Assembly (NCBI GenBank): GCA_029204225.1
Contig: CM055106.1
Location: 51,281,325 to 51,345,324, forward strand
DNA from: Diphasiastrum complanatum
Taxonomy: Eukaryota; Streptophyta; Lycopodiopsida; Lycopodiales; Lycopodiaceae
Reading direction: 5' to 3'
Length of the DNA stretch: 64,000 nucleotides
Both the position numbers and the translations under genes were made by a program. Position 1 is the first letter of the stretch; every line of letters starts with the position of its first letter. The notes under the pieces were generated by a model. It made no database searches. It was not told the DNA's origin and saw nothing but the letters and a program-made list of their open reading frames with translations. This document shows, piece by piece, positions 21,130-32,417 of this stretch.

Positions 21130-22657
21130 CTAACTATATCAAACTGATTCGGATCCAGAACCTAGCACATCTTCACCAAAGGGGTACACCCTAGACACAC
21201 TGATTACTTTTGGGATGAACATAATCAACATAGCATGGTTGTCAACGGAAACTATTGAAGACCCTATTGATGATGATTTAGTCCCTTGGCAACATGCATT
21301 TATTACCGACAACAAGGAAGTTGGGCTAAATGATGAACAGGTCTTGTAGCATATGGACCCAGATCGATATGGAATGAGAAGAGTATCGGCTCGAAACAAA
21401 ATTCACCAATGGCTAAGGTTTCCAAGGTAGATCCTCCCAAGGCACCTACGACTAAGAAGAACCAAATGAAACCGCGTTATAGTCAGGTGATCCAATGGAG
21501 CGATCTATCGAAAGAGGCAATAGCGACGATAGCTATTGATATTTGTAACCACAAAGCGAATATCAAACCAATTCCCAAGAAAAATAACAAGGACATATTC
21601 AACTACGTTGATAGAAAAGAAAAAAAAAAAGTGTTGGACTCCTTAAATCGATCTGGCTGGAACTAGATACAACGTCATCATCACAGATGACTAGAAGTGC
21701 AAAGATTACAAGTCGGGCTAAGATTAACATGTTGAAGGAGGAATCCCATCGAACGCCAGTTCACGAGATGCCAGAAACCTTCAAGAACTACACCTTAGAT
21801 GATGTGGTAATCATGATGTCGCAAGCACAAAGGAATCTAATCAAAATCAGCAACTGACGGAACAAGTCTTTGAAGGACCTACGCGAACACAACCTATGAA
21901 CTTAGTTGAGCCAAGCGAAGAAGAAAAGATTGTTCATGTGGGAGAACAATTGACACCCACTCAATTCAAGAGGCTATGAGCTTTGCTGGTGGAATACAAG
22001 GACTGCTTCGCATGGACCTACAAAGATCTAAAGGTTATACCACCAGTTGTAGTCCAGAATAACATACCCTTGGTGGATGGAGCAATCCCCAAGGTGAGCC
22101 ATTATTACCACTACAATCCTAACTACACATAGCTGATCAAACAGGAGTTGCAGAAACTGCTCATGCCGAATTCATTTATGAAATCAAGCATACAGAAGGG
22201 GTATCGTTGATAGTTATAGATCCAAGAACGACAAAATGCTAATTTGTGTGAACCCGAAGACACTAAATGCGGTTACAGAAAAAGACCATTTTTTCTTAGC
22301 ATTCATGGAAAGTGTTCTAGATAGAGTAGCAGGAGCAGAAGCCTATAGTTTTTTGGATGGCTTCAGTGGCTACAATCAAGTGAAGATATCACCAGAAGAT
22401 CAGCACAAGACATTGTTCGCCACTGAATGGGGAACTTATGCCTATAAGGTGATTCCATTTGGACATTGTAATGCCCCAAGCACTTTTCAACGAGTTATGC
22501 AATTGGCATACAAAGAATACTTGCAAAAATTTCTGGAGATTTTCTTGGATGATCTATGCATGCACGGGCCGAACTCAGAACACATATCCAACCTGGAGAA
22601 AGTGTTGAAATAATGCCACAAATACCAGATATCCTTAAACCCATAAAAGTGTCAATT
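21130..22657 (+). pseudogene. Ty3/gypsy family A copy 2: protease-RT linker and RT
   Basis: Parallel to 54411-55900 of copy 3. It starts in the protease-RT linker (SDSEPSTSS-type text, the DDDLVPWQHA block near 21265) and continues through KKNQMKPRYSQVIQWSDL (21409-21666) into RT. The best frame (22236-22613) shows NPKTLNAV, YSFLDGFSGYNQVKI, TLFATEWGTYAYKVIPFGHCNAPSTFQRVM and the polymerase active site as FLDD. Several stops and frameshifts lie between the pieces. The copy ends at about 22657, where copy 3 would continue into the RT thumb, and abuts a minus-strand gag. Confidence 0.88.
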
Positions 22658-23828
22658 TATATATTATCAAGACACATAATCGCAATCCTTAACATGGTGT
22701 TCAATGCCACAATTTTCACAAGTTGGTGGAAGATGGAGTTTGTCTAGGCAGCGAATACTAGGATGTTTACCTGCACAGATAAAGCATCCTCGTATTGTAA
22801 AATATTGTTGCATCACAAACACAGCTTGGTTTGGATCGTAGATCGGGGCATTAGAATCATATGGATAATATTCCACTGGTTTAGAGGAGTATTCTGATGG
22901 AGTAGTGTCGTCCACAAAATAAGTTGCTGGATTTATGGAATTTGGATCAAAAAAATGCACAGCTGGTTGTGAAACGGGTTGATTAACGACAAACTGTTGG
23001 CATGGTTGGAACTGAGTGGGTGCAGTTAGTCATGGTTGATAAACTCCTGGTGGTGGCATGGGTTGTTGTGGAGTGAAGGGGCGGTAATGCTGATTCATAG
23101 GTCTGGGTGCTAATGGGAAATGGGTTTTTAGTTGGGGGCACTCATTAGTAGTGTGATTCTGCGAACAGATAGGACACCAGACATTTTCTCTTGTTGGAAA
23201 AGATTTATCAGCAATATTTTTCATAGCATTTTGGAAATCAGTAGTTAGTTTGTCCATGTGAGTTTGTTGAGATTTTTGGAAGTTCTGAAGATTGGATTGT
23301 ATTCTCAATCTTCTGGTTGTGAAGAGGTTCGGGGAGTTTGGATTTCTTGTCGTGGTAATCAAAGTTCTCATCGGACCCTTCATCTTCTTCACGAATGGCA
23401 TCAGTCATTACATCCCTAAGTTGATCATAAAGATCAACTGGTTTCAGTTCTCGGCGGATACTTTTAGGGAGTTCAACCAGGAACAATTTGATGGCCATTC
23501 GTTCGATGATATTCTCATCAACACATTCTACCTTGGGACATTTAAAATGTTCAATGTAGCTTCTTACAGACTCTTTGCGATGCATCTTGATATGTGTGAT
23601 TTGGATGAATGGGCTTTGAGTCAGTTTAAAAATTTTGAAACGTTTGGTAAGAGCATCTTTGAGAGTATTTCAAAAAACAAGATCAGGAGCTTCGAGATTG
23701 AGATACCACTCTTTGGCGGTTCCATAGAGCACCATAGGAAATAGTTTGAGCTTTTCAATTTCAGAGGTGTCTCCATAGAAGCGACATGCATTATCAAAGT
23801 CTTGAAGAAATCTAACTGGGTTAGATTA
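22658..23828 (-). pseudogene. Ty3/gypsy gag with zinc knuckles, minus strand
   Basis: A gag remnant read right to left. A capsid-like part (23839-23240) includes SYIEHFKCPKVE, AIKLFLVELPKSIRRELKP and AIREEDEGSDE, blocks also seen in the gag at 39418-40261. A proline/glutamine-rich region and three cysteine-histidine knuckles follow: CPICSQNHTTNEC (CX2CX3HX4C), CFICAGKHPSIRC (CX2CX3HX4C) and CENCGIEHHVKDC (CX2CX4HX4C). The frame changes at least twice. Copia B's LTR begins at 23829, so the gag was probably the insertion target. Pol is absent. Confidence 0.8.
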
Positions 23829-24871
23829 TGAAGAAGCAAAAAGTTTCAATTGCCAAAGCTTTGCTAGCTTTCAACCCTAAATTTACAGAAAAGACATACA
23901 AAGCAAAAACAATGTTCACGAACAATTTCGCGACACATGACATGAAATTGTTCGTGCTCCACAAAGGACCAAGAAGATCAACCAAGTACCATGAGGTACA
24001 AATATTTGATCTGATATCGTGACATCAACAGAAGTGCTTTAGGACATGGCTAATCCACCACTCTTGTAATTCATGATTAGTTATAGATGTTTAATTTGTC
24101 TGATCAGGGAAGTTACTCGACACGACACGAAAAAGTTCGTGAACAATATACATTCTGCTTGATGCATAAAATAGAGAGATGATAAAAAAAAATATAGAAT
24201 ATATATCTGCCTGTGAGCGAGACCATTTTGTAAGAGGATAAGTAGATCCAAGAAGTCCGCTAGTAAGCGAGACGCTATTTGTGTGAGAATTGTATTTCTC
24301 TCACGCCAATGCACAGTGTGGATCTATCACACAGTGTTTGAAATCAAGAAGATCAATAGATAATATTGTAGATGTTATGCACATATTATTCTGAATGATT
24401 GTATGATCTCATATGAATTTTTGTCTACTATTGTTCATGTATTTCATTTACTTGTTTATTCAATTCTGCACACTGGTTCAAATTTTGTTGAATGATGTAT
24501 TAATCTATAACGTAGATCAGCAGTGTCTGTCTACATTCTGGAGGATTGTAGGAATGATATAGCCGGTAGTGGCCAACAATCATGTTTGAATTCCACACGA
24601 ACTGATTTTGTTCGCGAATGTTTTTGTTTCGTGTTGTTTTGCTTCACTTTGCGATCACCTCACTTTCAACAAAAATTAATATCAGAGCTCATTCAACTTT
24701 TACTTTATTTCGTCTAGTTTTGTTTCGTTACAAAGCTTGATTGATCCTTTCGTAATTTCTTCTCGAACAGAAATTACTCATGAACAAAATAGTTTCATAA
24801 AAGTTTCACGAATCGTTCGAGAGACTCGAATCAGTTTGTCAACAAAATTTTACTGGAACTACACTTTTTCA
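23829..24871 (+). repeat. 5' LTR of copia B
   Basis: A 1043-base LTR from TGAAGAAGC to CTTTTTCA, ending four bases before a Met primer site. The left edge is supported by similarity to the copy C LTR, which shares the CTTTGCTAGCTTTCAACCC-like stretch. AT-rich promoter-like sequence lies near 24165-24210. The interior repeats TTCG/CGAA words. No matching 3' LTR was found. Confidence 0.75.
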
Positions 24872-24875
24872 ATAG

Positions 24876-24887
24876 TGGTATCAGAGC
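24876..24887 (+). other. Primer binding site of copia B
   Basis: TGGTATCAGAGC, complementary to initiator Met tRNA, follows the LTR end and precedes gag by about 75 bases. Confidence 0.9.
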
Positions 24888-24962
24888 CTGTCATAGTCTG
24901 ACATAGACGCAAAGCTATCAGATCTAGGAGGCTAAGCATTCAAAACAAATAACCATCAACAA

Positions 24963-27894
24963 GTGAGAACACAATTCACAACAATGGCTTCAATAAGTAG
25001 CATACAATCAAAGATTTGTACAATCCTCGACTCATCAGGATCTAACTTCCTAGCATGGAAGATTAAGACCTCGCTTATACTAAAGGGAGAAGGATTATTT
25101 CCCAAAGGATCTTACTATGACACTCGAAAAGACAGTTGTCGAGATTTGAGAAGAAGTTGAAGCTCGAGAGTATCTTGATCACAAGAATTTCTCTGACCAA
25201 GCTCTCTACAGCAATAAAGAAAAGATAAAGAAGTAAATCAAGTCTAAGAGGGAGTCAGATCGAAGGCAAGATCGAGATTAGCAAGCAGAAGGAGCCAGCA
25301 AAGGCAAATGGAGGAACAAGGGAAAGCCGAAACAGCAGAGTAGAGACAAAAAGACGTTTATGAGATGCAAATGCGAAGGACATATTGTTGATTTGTGTTC
25401 GCTAATCCCGAAAATCGAGTGTATCCATTGTCAAAGAAAGGGTCATGCAGCCATGGACTACCGCTAGAACCCAAGAAACAAACAAGCTCAAAGCAGACAG
25501 GAGAACAACAATAGTTTGTCCTATGTGAAGGAGCCAGAGAGCTCAAAGATGGGCGAAGAGAGATCGAATCACAGAAATTTGACTGCCTACATCTGTGCAG
25601 ACATGTGTGCAGTATCAACACTTGACACACAAGAGGTAATCCTTGATTCAGGACCTACCTTGCACTTTGTCACATCAAGATGGATCATGTCCGAATTTCA
25701 AAGTGCAGATCCATCGAGATTTATAATTCTTGGAGATGCATCAAAGCATCAAGTGAATGATATTGGTTCACTATGGTTCAACACTAATGGCAAAGACAGA
25801 CGACTCAAAGATTTTTAGTTCGTGCCTACACTGCAGTAGGACTTGCTATCAGTGGCAAGAATAGCTGATGCAGGGATGCGTGTAATGTTTTCAAATGAAG
25901 CATGGAATGTTGTTGATGCAAGCACCAATACACTGATCACTCAAGGTAGAAGAAAAGACAACCTATATCACTTGAAGGTACGCCTACTTGCAGATCAAGT
26001 GTAGCAGACTCATGATGATTCGCCAGATACTCTATGGCATAGGAGACTATGTCATATGAATTCAATGGCACTATATCAAACAAGCCATCGTGGAGCAATC
26101 ACAGGGGTGAGCATCTCGAATGCAACTAGTTCGATGACCTGTGATGCAAGCTTAAAGGGTAAGATGTCACGTACTCCTTTTGTCAAGGACTCCTATAGAA
26201 TGACCAAGATTCTAGAGCTAGTACATTCTGACATCTGTGGACCTTTCAACGTGATCTCAGTAGGAAGCTCGAAATATTATATTACCTTTATTGATGATTA
26301 CAGTAAGTTTGCCAGAGTCTACTTCATTCATAATAAATCAAAGCATTTGACAAGTTTACAGAGTATGTGAATTGGGCAGAAAGATACACTGGAAATAAAG
26401 TGAAACAGGTCAGAACAAATCAAGGTGGAAAACACATATCAAACCGATTCACTGATTTCTGCAATGATCGTGGAATCATTCACAAAAGAACTGCATCTTA
26501 CACACCGTAGCACAACGATATTGCAGAAAGAAAGAACAGGATTCTAATGGAAGCTTCTAGATGCATGATGGCCTATTTGAAGGCTCCAAGAGTGTTGTGG
26601 GCTGAAGCAGTAGCTACAACTACTTACATTCAGAACAGGACAAGAAAATCTAGTGTTTCTCACACAACACCACACGAGTTATGGTGGGGTAGAAAACCCA
26701 ATCTAACTCATATTCGAATCTTTGGTTGTGCAGCATATGCACATATTTTTGACAAGCTTCAAAAGAAACTTGATGAGAAAGCAGAACAAGGATATCTTGT
26801 AGGATATGACAATCATTTGTCATACTACAGAGTCTATATGCCAGAGACAAACACAGTGAAGACAATCAGAGATGTCAAATTTGATAAGAGCAGAACAATG
26901 GCCCATGATGATCTTGTCAATTATCAAGTCCTTGGAAGACAGTACTATGATCTACCAACTGTGACAGAGGGAGTAGAGGATGAACACTCAGACAAAGATG
27001 TTCGAGTCACATCTCATTCGAGTGACAAATCAGACGAAGAAAAATTCGCAAGCCAGCCTACTGCTACAACACCTATAAATCAAAATGGTTCCAGAGCTAG
27101 CAGATCAGTTAAAGGCAAGAGGATTGCAGAACCGGAAGTATCTCTTAGAAGATCGACAAGAGAACGAAGAGCACCAACAAGATTTGTGCTAGACAGCGTA
27201 GCTTCTACATCAGAAAGGTTTTGTGGATTCAGTGAAGAACCACTAACTTTCGAGAAAGCAATTCAATGTCCAGAGAAGGACAAATGGATCCAAGCCATGA
27301 ATGAGGAGATGGAATCCATGAGGAAGAATGAGGTATGGACATTGCAACCATTATTAGATAAGCAAAAGACTGTAAAATACAAGTGGGTATACAAGCTAAA
27401 GTATGGACTGGATGGAGATATCTCAAAGTATAAAGTTAGACTTATAGCGAAGGGATTTTCTCTGAGATACGATATCGACTATGCTGAGACTTTCTCTCCT
27501 ATCGTGAAACATTCGTCCCTACATCTACTCTTTGCATATGCAGCTGCTTATGATCTTAGGATTCACATCGTGGACGAAAAGACAACGTTCTTGCATGGTG
27601 AGCTAGACAAAAAAGTCTACATGGATCAACCTCCAGACTACATTTCGAATTCACTTCCTACGTATGCATGTAGAATGCATAGGAGTATCTACGGTTTGAA
27701 GCAATCAGCGCGACAATGGTATAAAAAAAGATCAAGCCCTGAAATCCTTAGGATTCAAGCCACTAATAGCTGATTCCAATGTTTATGTAAGAATTACAGA
27801 TGGGAAGATCATCATTGTAGTTGTATATGTGGATGACACTCTAATACTCTGCAAAGTGAGGAGCTTATTACCGAGGTGAAGTATGATATTTCGA
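24963..27894 (+). pseudogene. Ty1/copia B gag-pol (gag, protease, integrase, N-terminal RT)
   Basis: The most complete member of this copia family. The gag starts MASISSIQSKICTILD at about 24985 and is frameshifted after 25110. The knuckle reads CIHCQRKGHAAMDY, its last Cys changed to Tyr. The protease is DSGPTLHF (25647). The pre-integrase and integrase core span 26056-26560 with HSDICGP and AERKNR, broken near 26345 and by a stop at 26508. A 408-codon frame (26547-27773) carries the integrase end, an RRSTRERRAPTRF linker and RT motifs: WIQAMNEEM, KYKWVYKLKYG and FLHGELDKKVYM. RT resumes after a one-base gain in an A run at about 27724 and shows VYVDDTLIL near 27826. It ends at about 27894 against the family F array. 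Confidence 0.9.
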
Positions 27895-28176
27895 AACAAA
27901 TCTACATGCAAATGCTGAAAATTTGATATGCAATCTATAAGCCACCACTTAGGCTGAACCAATGATTCAAAAATCGGCCAAATCCAGCATGTGAATTCAA
28001 AAAACGGAATTGAACAAGTATATTGACCTATTTAGTGTTTTGATCTACAAAAGATGCAATCTACAAAAGCAAAAAATCCAATTTTGGTGTAGAATCCTCT
28101 CTAGCATGCTCTAGACTTGATATCTTCACCAAATCATTGATAGATCTGATTTCCTCCATAATAACCTGAAACACAA
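27895..28176 (-). repeat. Partial leader of a third family F copy
   Basis: This stretch matches the leader between primer site and gag of the two family F bodies (32728-33005 and 38130-38407), on the minus strand. It lies left of LTR1 and its complementary Met primer site (28177-28188). It therefore represents the 5' end of a third unit, cut off at the copia B junction. Confidence 0.85.
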
Positions 28177-28188
28177 GCTCTGATACCA

Positions 28189-28298
28189 TGTGAAAGATTT
28201 CAGATCCTTAAGATCCAATCTACTTGAATGATCTTTGGTTAGAAAGAGAAATACACTACCAATTGCAAAATGTGATGAAACTAGTTGAATCTTTCACA
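28189..28298 (-). repeat. Family F LTR1 (internally deleted)
   Basis: Both ends of the family F LTR are present (TGTGAAAGA at left, TTTCACA at right), but only 110 bases lie between them, against 651 in LTR2 and LTR3. About 540 internal bases are missing. The complement of a Met primer site sits directly at its left edge, as for the other two LTRs. Confidence 0.85.
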
Positions 28299-28885
28299 CT
28301 CCCTCTTCAACTAGTTTTAGCATAGACTTTGATAATACTCCAAGTGAAGTCCTATGCTTCATGAACAAGTCTTTTCCCAATGCTGTGGTGAAGATATCAG
28401 CTACACATTCCCTTGAAGACACATGTTGAAGCTCCATCTCCTTTGCAATGGCTTGCTCCCTCACAAAATGATACTGTATCTCAATATGCTTGCTCCTAGC
28501 ATGAAAGATAGGATTGGATGCCATTATTTGGGCTGATTGATTGTCACAAAAGATGATTGGGCTCTCTGAAAAATCCAGCAAGTGAAGATCCTTGATCATC
28601 CTTTTGATCCATACCATCTCCTTTGTGCAATGTGTAAGAGCTTTGTACTCGGCCTCACTAGATGACAATGAGATAGTGGCTTGTTTCTTTGACATCCATG
28701 ATATATCTCCATCACCTATGAAAATACAATAAGAACTAATGGATTTCCTATCCATTACATCTCCAGCATAGTCCAAATCTAAAAATCTAAAAAGATTAGG
28801 TGATGATCCCTCATACAATATGCCAAAATCTCGAGTTCCAATGATGTACCTCAAAACTCGCTTTCCTAGCTTCCAATGCTCCTAG
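28294..28885 (-). CDS. Copia F1 RNase H domain
   Basis: A clean 186-codon frame (28854-28294) encoding the C-terminal copia RNase H, which removes template RNA. It reads RYIIGTRDFGILYEG, DLDYAGDVMDRKSIS, ISWMSKKQATISLSSSEAEYKAL with the catalytic Asp/Glu pattern, FCDNQSAQIMASNP, ARSKHIEIQYHFVRE and ADIFTTALGKDLF. The preceding EHWKLGKR lead-in is readable out of frame at about 28863-28885. To its right there is no RT but an unrelated ORF. The LTR starts right after the polyprotein end through a purine-rich tract complementary to 28299-28315. Confidence 0.93.
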
Positions 28886-29984
28886 CATAGTTTTTGCCAA
28901 TAGAACTTTGATCCATCATAAGAATGATCTTCTTTCTAGGAATAGATCTCCTTTCAATGATCATGTAATGGTCAAAATAGAAACAACCATAATTGATATA
29001 GAGAATAGTGTCCACTTGGGATGCTTCACTATTTCTTACATCAATTTTACATGTAAAAATGTGACTAGAACATGAAGAATCAAATAGAATGTAAGTGAGA
29101 TGATTCCACCATGCTTCCAACTCTAAACTCTCTGGAAAAATACAGCAAACAAACAATAAATGTGAGTGATCAACTTTTGCTTGCATGTCTCCTCCTTTGT
29201 CCTTTGTTGCCTTGTATCCACCATGATACTCCATGAATGAGCCTCCATCTTCATATTGCCACAAGAAACCATCAAACTTTGGAAATCCATGAGTAGGTGA
29301 GTACATAAATGATGCAAATCCAGCACCACATGACTCCATAAACCAAGTAGTTTGCACTAGTCCATCTTCAAAATCTACTTGACACAAGAAAATGACCATG
29401 AATTCACCAAAAATTGACAATCTCCAAGTATTGGCACCAAGTAGCTCAACACTTGAGAACTTAGCCATGGATGAGTGACATAATGAACCTCCAATAGCTT
29501 CATTTCCATCAAAAAAATCAGCCAAGAATGCTAGTACAAATCTAACATCAAAACAATGCTCACCAATGTAGCTAGTTTTACCATATCTTGACAATTTGCA
29601 CACATCCACATGAAATCGCTCAAACATGAGATAGAACAAGTAAAGTAAACTTGAACAACACTTCCTTGCTGCTCCTTTGACCTTACTTGAGTCTTCAATA
29701 TGCTGCAAAAACAGATCCATAACACCCTTGCCAATTACCTCTCCTTTGATGCTCTTGACTAGCTCCAAATTGCCAACTTCCCTTTTGACTAGTTGAAGCA
29801 CTTTGAGATCAACCTCTTGATCTTCAACTTGACCATCAAAGTCATTGAACAATTTTTTTTTTCCAGATTCATTACTTGATTTTACAGCAAGATAACATCC
29901 ATCCACTTGCATAGCTCCATGTACACAAGAAGATCCTCCAAAAGATGTTCCACTCTTCATAAGAGATCCATACTCGAGATCCAT
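28886..29984 (-). CDS. Unidentified ORF replacing RT in copia F1
   Basis: A 372-codon frame (29984-28866) occupies the place of RT. Only its first about 15 codons (MDLEYGSLMKSGTS) match the usual copia RT start; the remaining about 1.05 kb, up to the EHWKLGKR lead-in of RNase H, has no RT motif. The [13 protein letters not shown] and LNG blocks are all missing. It contains AMQVDGCYLAVKSS, LVKREVGNLELVKSIKGEVI, FYLMFERFHVDVCKL, GANTWRLSIFGEFMVIFL and GFLWQYEDGGSF. I recognise no family. The same segment lies in F2, open for 280 codons. Many of the differences between copies change amino acids, which fits drift rather than strong selection. It may be captured host sequence or non-coding DNA that happens to be open. 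Confidence 0.6.
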
Positions 29985-29987
29985 TCC

Positions 29988-30809
29988 TTAGATCCACTCC
30001 TCTTCTTTCCTTGCTTGATCTACACTTGTAGGATCATCCAAAGAGGTTAGGAAAGCAACATAATCTTCAGAAACTACTTGCTTACCCTTTTGATCATATG
30101 TGAGCCTTGAAGGTACTTGTCTTTCTCTTGATGTTCTCCTTGGCTTTTGACTTGATGAAGGTCCATCATCACCACCATCCAAAGTAGAATCCTTCTCATC
30201 AATATCAAGAATGTTAGATCCATCTACTTTACCATCAATCATGCTTGAAGACACCTTTGGAATGTTTCCCTCATCAAAAATGACATCTCTACCAACAATC
30301 ACTTTGTTAGTAGAAGGAATGTAAACCTTGTAGGCTTTACTCACCTCACTATATCCAACAAAAATACCTCTTCTTGAAGATGGATCCTCCTTGGTCCTAT
30401 CATCAAGAGTAATGTTGACATAGCATGTGCATCCAAAGGTTCTTAGAAAGTTGACACTCAGCCTCCTCTTGAATAGCATCTCAAAAGGTGTCCTTCCATC
30501 CAAAATAGCACTCGGCCACCTATTGCACAAGAAATTGGCACACAACAAAGCTTGATCCCAAAATGGTTTGTCAAGATTAGCAATTAACCTCATAGCTTTA
30601 GCACTTTCACATAAAGTTCTATTCTTCCTTTTAGCCACTCCATTTTGTTGTGGGGTCATTGATGTTGTATACTCCCTCTTGATCCCATGCTCATCACAAA
30701 AGGCCTTGAACTTGTTAGATATGTACTCACCACCATTGTCACCTCTCAAGCACTTGATCTTTGTGGAAAATTGGTTCTTCCTTACATTCAAAGACATCAT
30801 ACACTTCAT
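29988..30809 (-). CDS. Copia F1 integrase, C-terminal part
   Basis: A 273-codon frame. The second catalytic Asp is present in CLRGDNGGEY (residue 24), but the catalytic Glu position (residue 60, codon 30630-30632) is Lys in NGVAKRKNRT. The spacing from the Asp is the normal 35 residues, so the substitution is unambiguous. The usual FGCTCYVNI, FVGYSEVSKAYKVY and VGRDVIFDE blocks and a basic Pro/Arg linker (PRRTSRERQVPSRLTYD) follow. It should be non-catalytic. An 11-base loss near 30791, relative to F2, puts it out of frame with the upstream ORF. Confidence 0.92.
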   Translation of the reverse strand: MKCMMSLNVRKNQFSTKIKCLRGDNGGEYISNKFKAFCDEHGIKREYTTSMTPQQNGVAKRKNRTLCESAKAMRLIANLDKPFWDQALLCANFLCNRWPSAILDGRTPFEMLFKRRLSVNFLRTFGCTCYVNITLDDRTKEDPSSRRGIFVGYSEVSKAYKVYIPSTNKVIVGRDVIFDEGNIPKVSSSMIDGKVDGSNILDIDEKDSTLDGGDDGPSSSQKPRRTSRERQVPSRLTYDQKGKQVVSEDYVAFLTSLDDPTSVDQARKEEEWI

Positions 30810-31872
30810 CCTTGCTCTTTAGTAGATAGATCCAACAAAATCTACTAAAATCATCAATGAATGTTACATACATCTTAGCTCCACTATTGCTAATTGTAGT
30901 AAATCCATGAATATCCGAATGTACAAGTTGAAAAGGCTTTGTAGATCTAGAATTAGATCTAGTATAAGGTAGTCTATGTGACTTAGACAAAGAACAAGAC
31001 TCACAAACATGCTTGTCATTACTTAAGGAACTTGGAAGACCAATCACAACCTTCTTCCTTGCCATTACCTCCAATGACTTGAAGTTGAGGTGTCCCATCC
31101 TTTTGTGCCAAACCTCTTGAATAGAAATTTGCTCCCTTGCAACACATCCAACTTGGTTAGCAATAACACAAGCGTCAAGTTTGAACAACTTTCCTTGTCT
31201 TTTACCTTTTCCAATCAAGACATCCTTCCTTTTGATCAAACAAGCATCTCCATCAAACTCCACCTTGAGGCCCTTACTTAGCATTTGACTCACACTAAGC
31301 AAATTCTTGGTAAAAGATGGAATAAACAAGCCATCCTCCAAATGAACATTCCTATTTGTAGAGAGAGAAATAGGAATTGTGCCAATCCCTTTGATTGCAC
31401 ACTCACCATCATTGGTCATGTAGATCACCCTCTTGTCATCTCCATATGCCAACAAAGAAGCGAAGTACTCTTTGTGAAAGGTCATGTGTGAACTTGCTCC
31501 ACTATCAATCCACCAAGGATCTAGATCTCCATCATTAGCAAGCATACATGAAGACATCACAAAAGCATCATCATTTGCATCTTGCAAATCCAAACCATCC
31601 TCATCAAGAGTAAGATTACCTTGCTTGTCTCCTTGATCTCTCTTCTTCTTGTAGCACTCACTTGCAAAGTGTCCTTTGATGCCACAATAGAAGCACTTGA
31701 GCTTTAATCTATCCTTATTTTTGCCACTTGAAGAATCATCCACTTGATCTTGTCCTTTAGACCACTTGCTTTTGGTTTTGCCCTTGAATTTACCCTTTGT
31801 GAGCATAGCATCCTCTTGAAATGTCGATGTAGATCCACCTCTTGCTTGAAGCCTATATTCCTCATTGATCAA
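30739..31872 (-). CDS. Copia F1 gag C-terminus, protease, pre-integrase and integrase N-terminus
   Basis: A 377-codon frame with domains in polyprotein order. A basic linker precedes the zinc knuckle CFYCGIKGHFASEC (CX2CX4HX4C), which binds element RNA. The protease active site is WWIDSGASSHMT. The pre-integrase zinc region is HKRMGHLN...CESCSLSKSH, then the integrase core start with the first catalytic Asp in LVHSDIHGF and the TFIDDFSRF block. The frame leaves the integrase register near 30791 because of an 11-base deletion that F2 does not have. The last about 18 residues are therefore out of register. Confidence 0.92.
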   Translation of the reverse strand: MINEEYRLQARGGSTSTFQEDAMLTKGKFKGKTKSKWSKGQDQVDDSSSGKNKDRLKLKCFYCGIKGHFASECYKKKRDQGDKQGNLTLDEDGLDLQDANDDAFVMSSCMLANDGDLDPWWIDSGASSHMTFHKEYFASLLAYGDDKRVIYMTNDGECAIKGIGTIPISLSTNRNVHLEDGLFIPSFTKNLLSVSQMLSKGLKVEFDGDACLIKRKDVLIGKGKRQGKLFKLDACVIANQVGCVAREQISIQEVWHKRMGHLNFKSLEVMARKKVVIGLPSSLSNDKHVCESCSLSKSHRLPYTRSNSRSTKPFQLVHSDIHGFTTISNSGAKMYVTFIDDFSRFCWIYLLKSKDEVYDVFECKEEPIFHKDQVLER

Positions 31873-32417
31873 GATCTCTTGGAGATCATCAAACTTGGCA
31901 AAGTCTTTTGAATAGCAATACTTTGAACAATTTTAGAATGAACATCCAACAAGCCATTAAGAATCACTTGAATAAGCTCTCCTTCCTTAATGCTTTCATC
32001 TATGCAAGCTAACTCATCATTCAATGCTTTCATTCTCAAAACAAAAGTACTTGGACTTTCTTCATTCTTTTGCAAACAAGAAAAGATTTGCCTTCTTAGA
32101 GTCAACACTTTAGAAGTAGACTTGGATTCATAAAGCTTCTTCAATGAATTTCAAACTTCCAAAGATGATGTGCACTTACCAACTTCCTTGAGAAGTTCAT
32201 TGGTAACATTCATCTTTATCATGTGTAGAGCCTTCCTGGCCCTCTTGTCGTACCTCAATTGATCTTGTTGTGTTGCTGGTCTCTCCTCCAAACCTACAAC
32301 AATATCCAAAACATAATTCATCTCAAGAAGTGACTCCATCCTCACTTTCCATAATGAATAGTTACTTGAGGTAAGCCTATCATTGGCTTCCAACATGACT
32401 CCAATTGAGGTTGCCAT
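31869..32417 (-). pseudogene. Copia F1 gag N-terminal and middle part
   Basis: The start MATSIGVMLEANDRL is at 32417, with NYSLWKVRMESLLE, typical of the DUF4219 head of copia gag, then the UBN2-type middle (FVLRMKALNDELACID, ELIQVILNGL). An in-frame TGA at 32151 lies in ...SSLEV*NSLKKLYES, where related gags have Trp. F2 has the same stop at the same codon. A frameshift near 31880 separates this piece from the next. Gag forms the particle, so both copies should be unable to make it. Confidence 0.9.
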
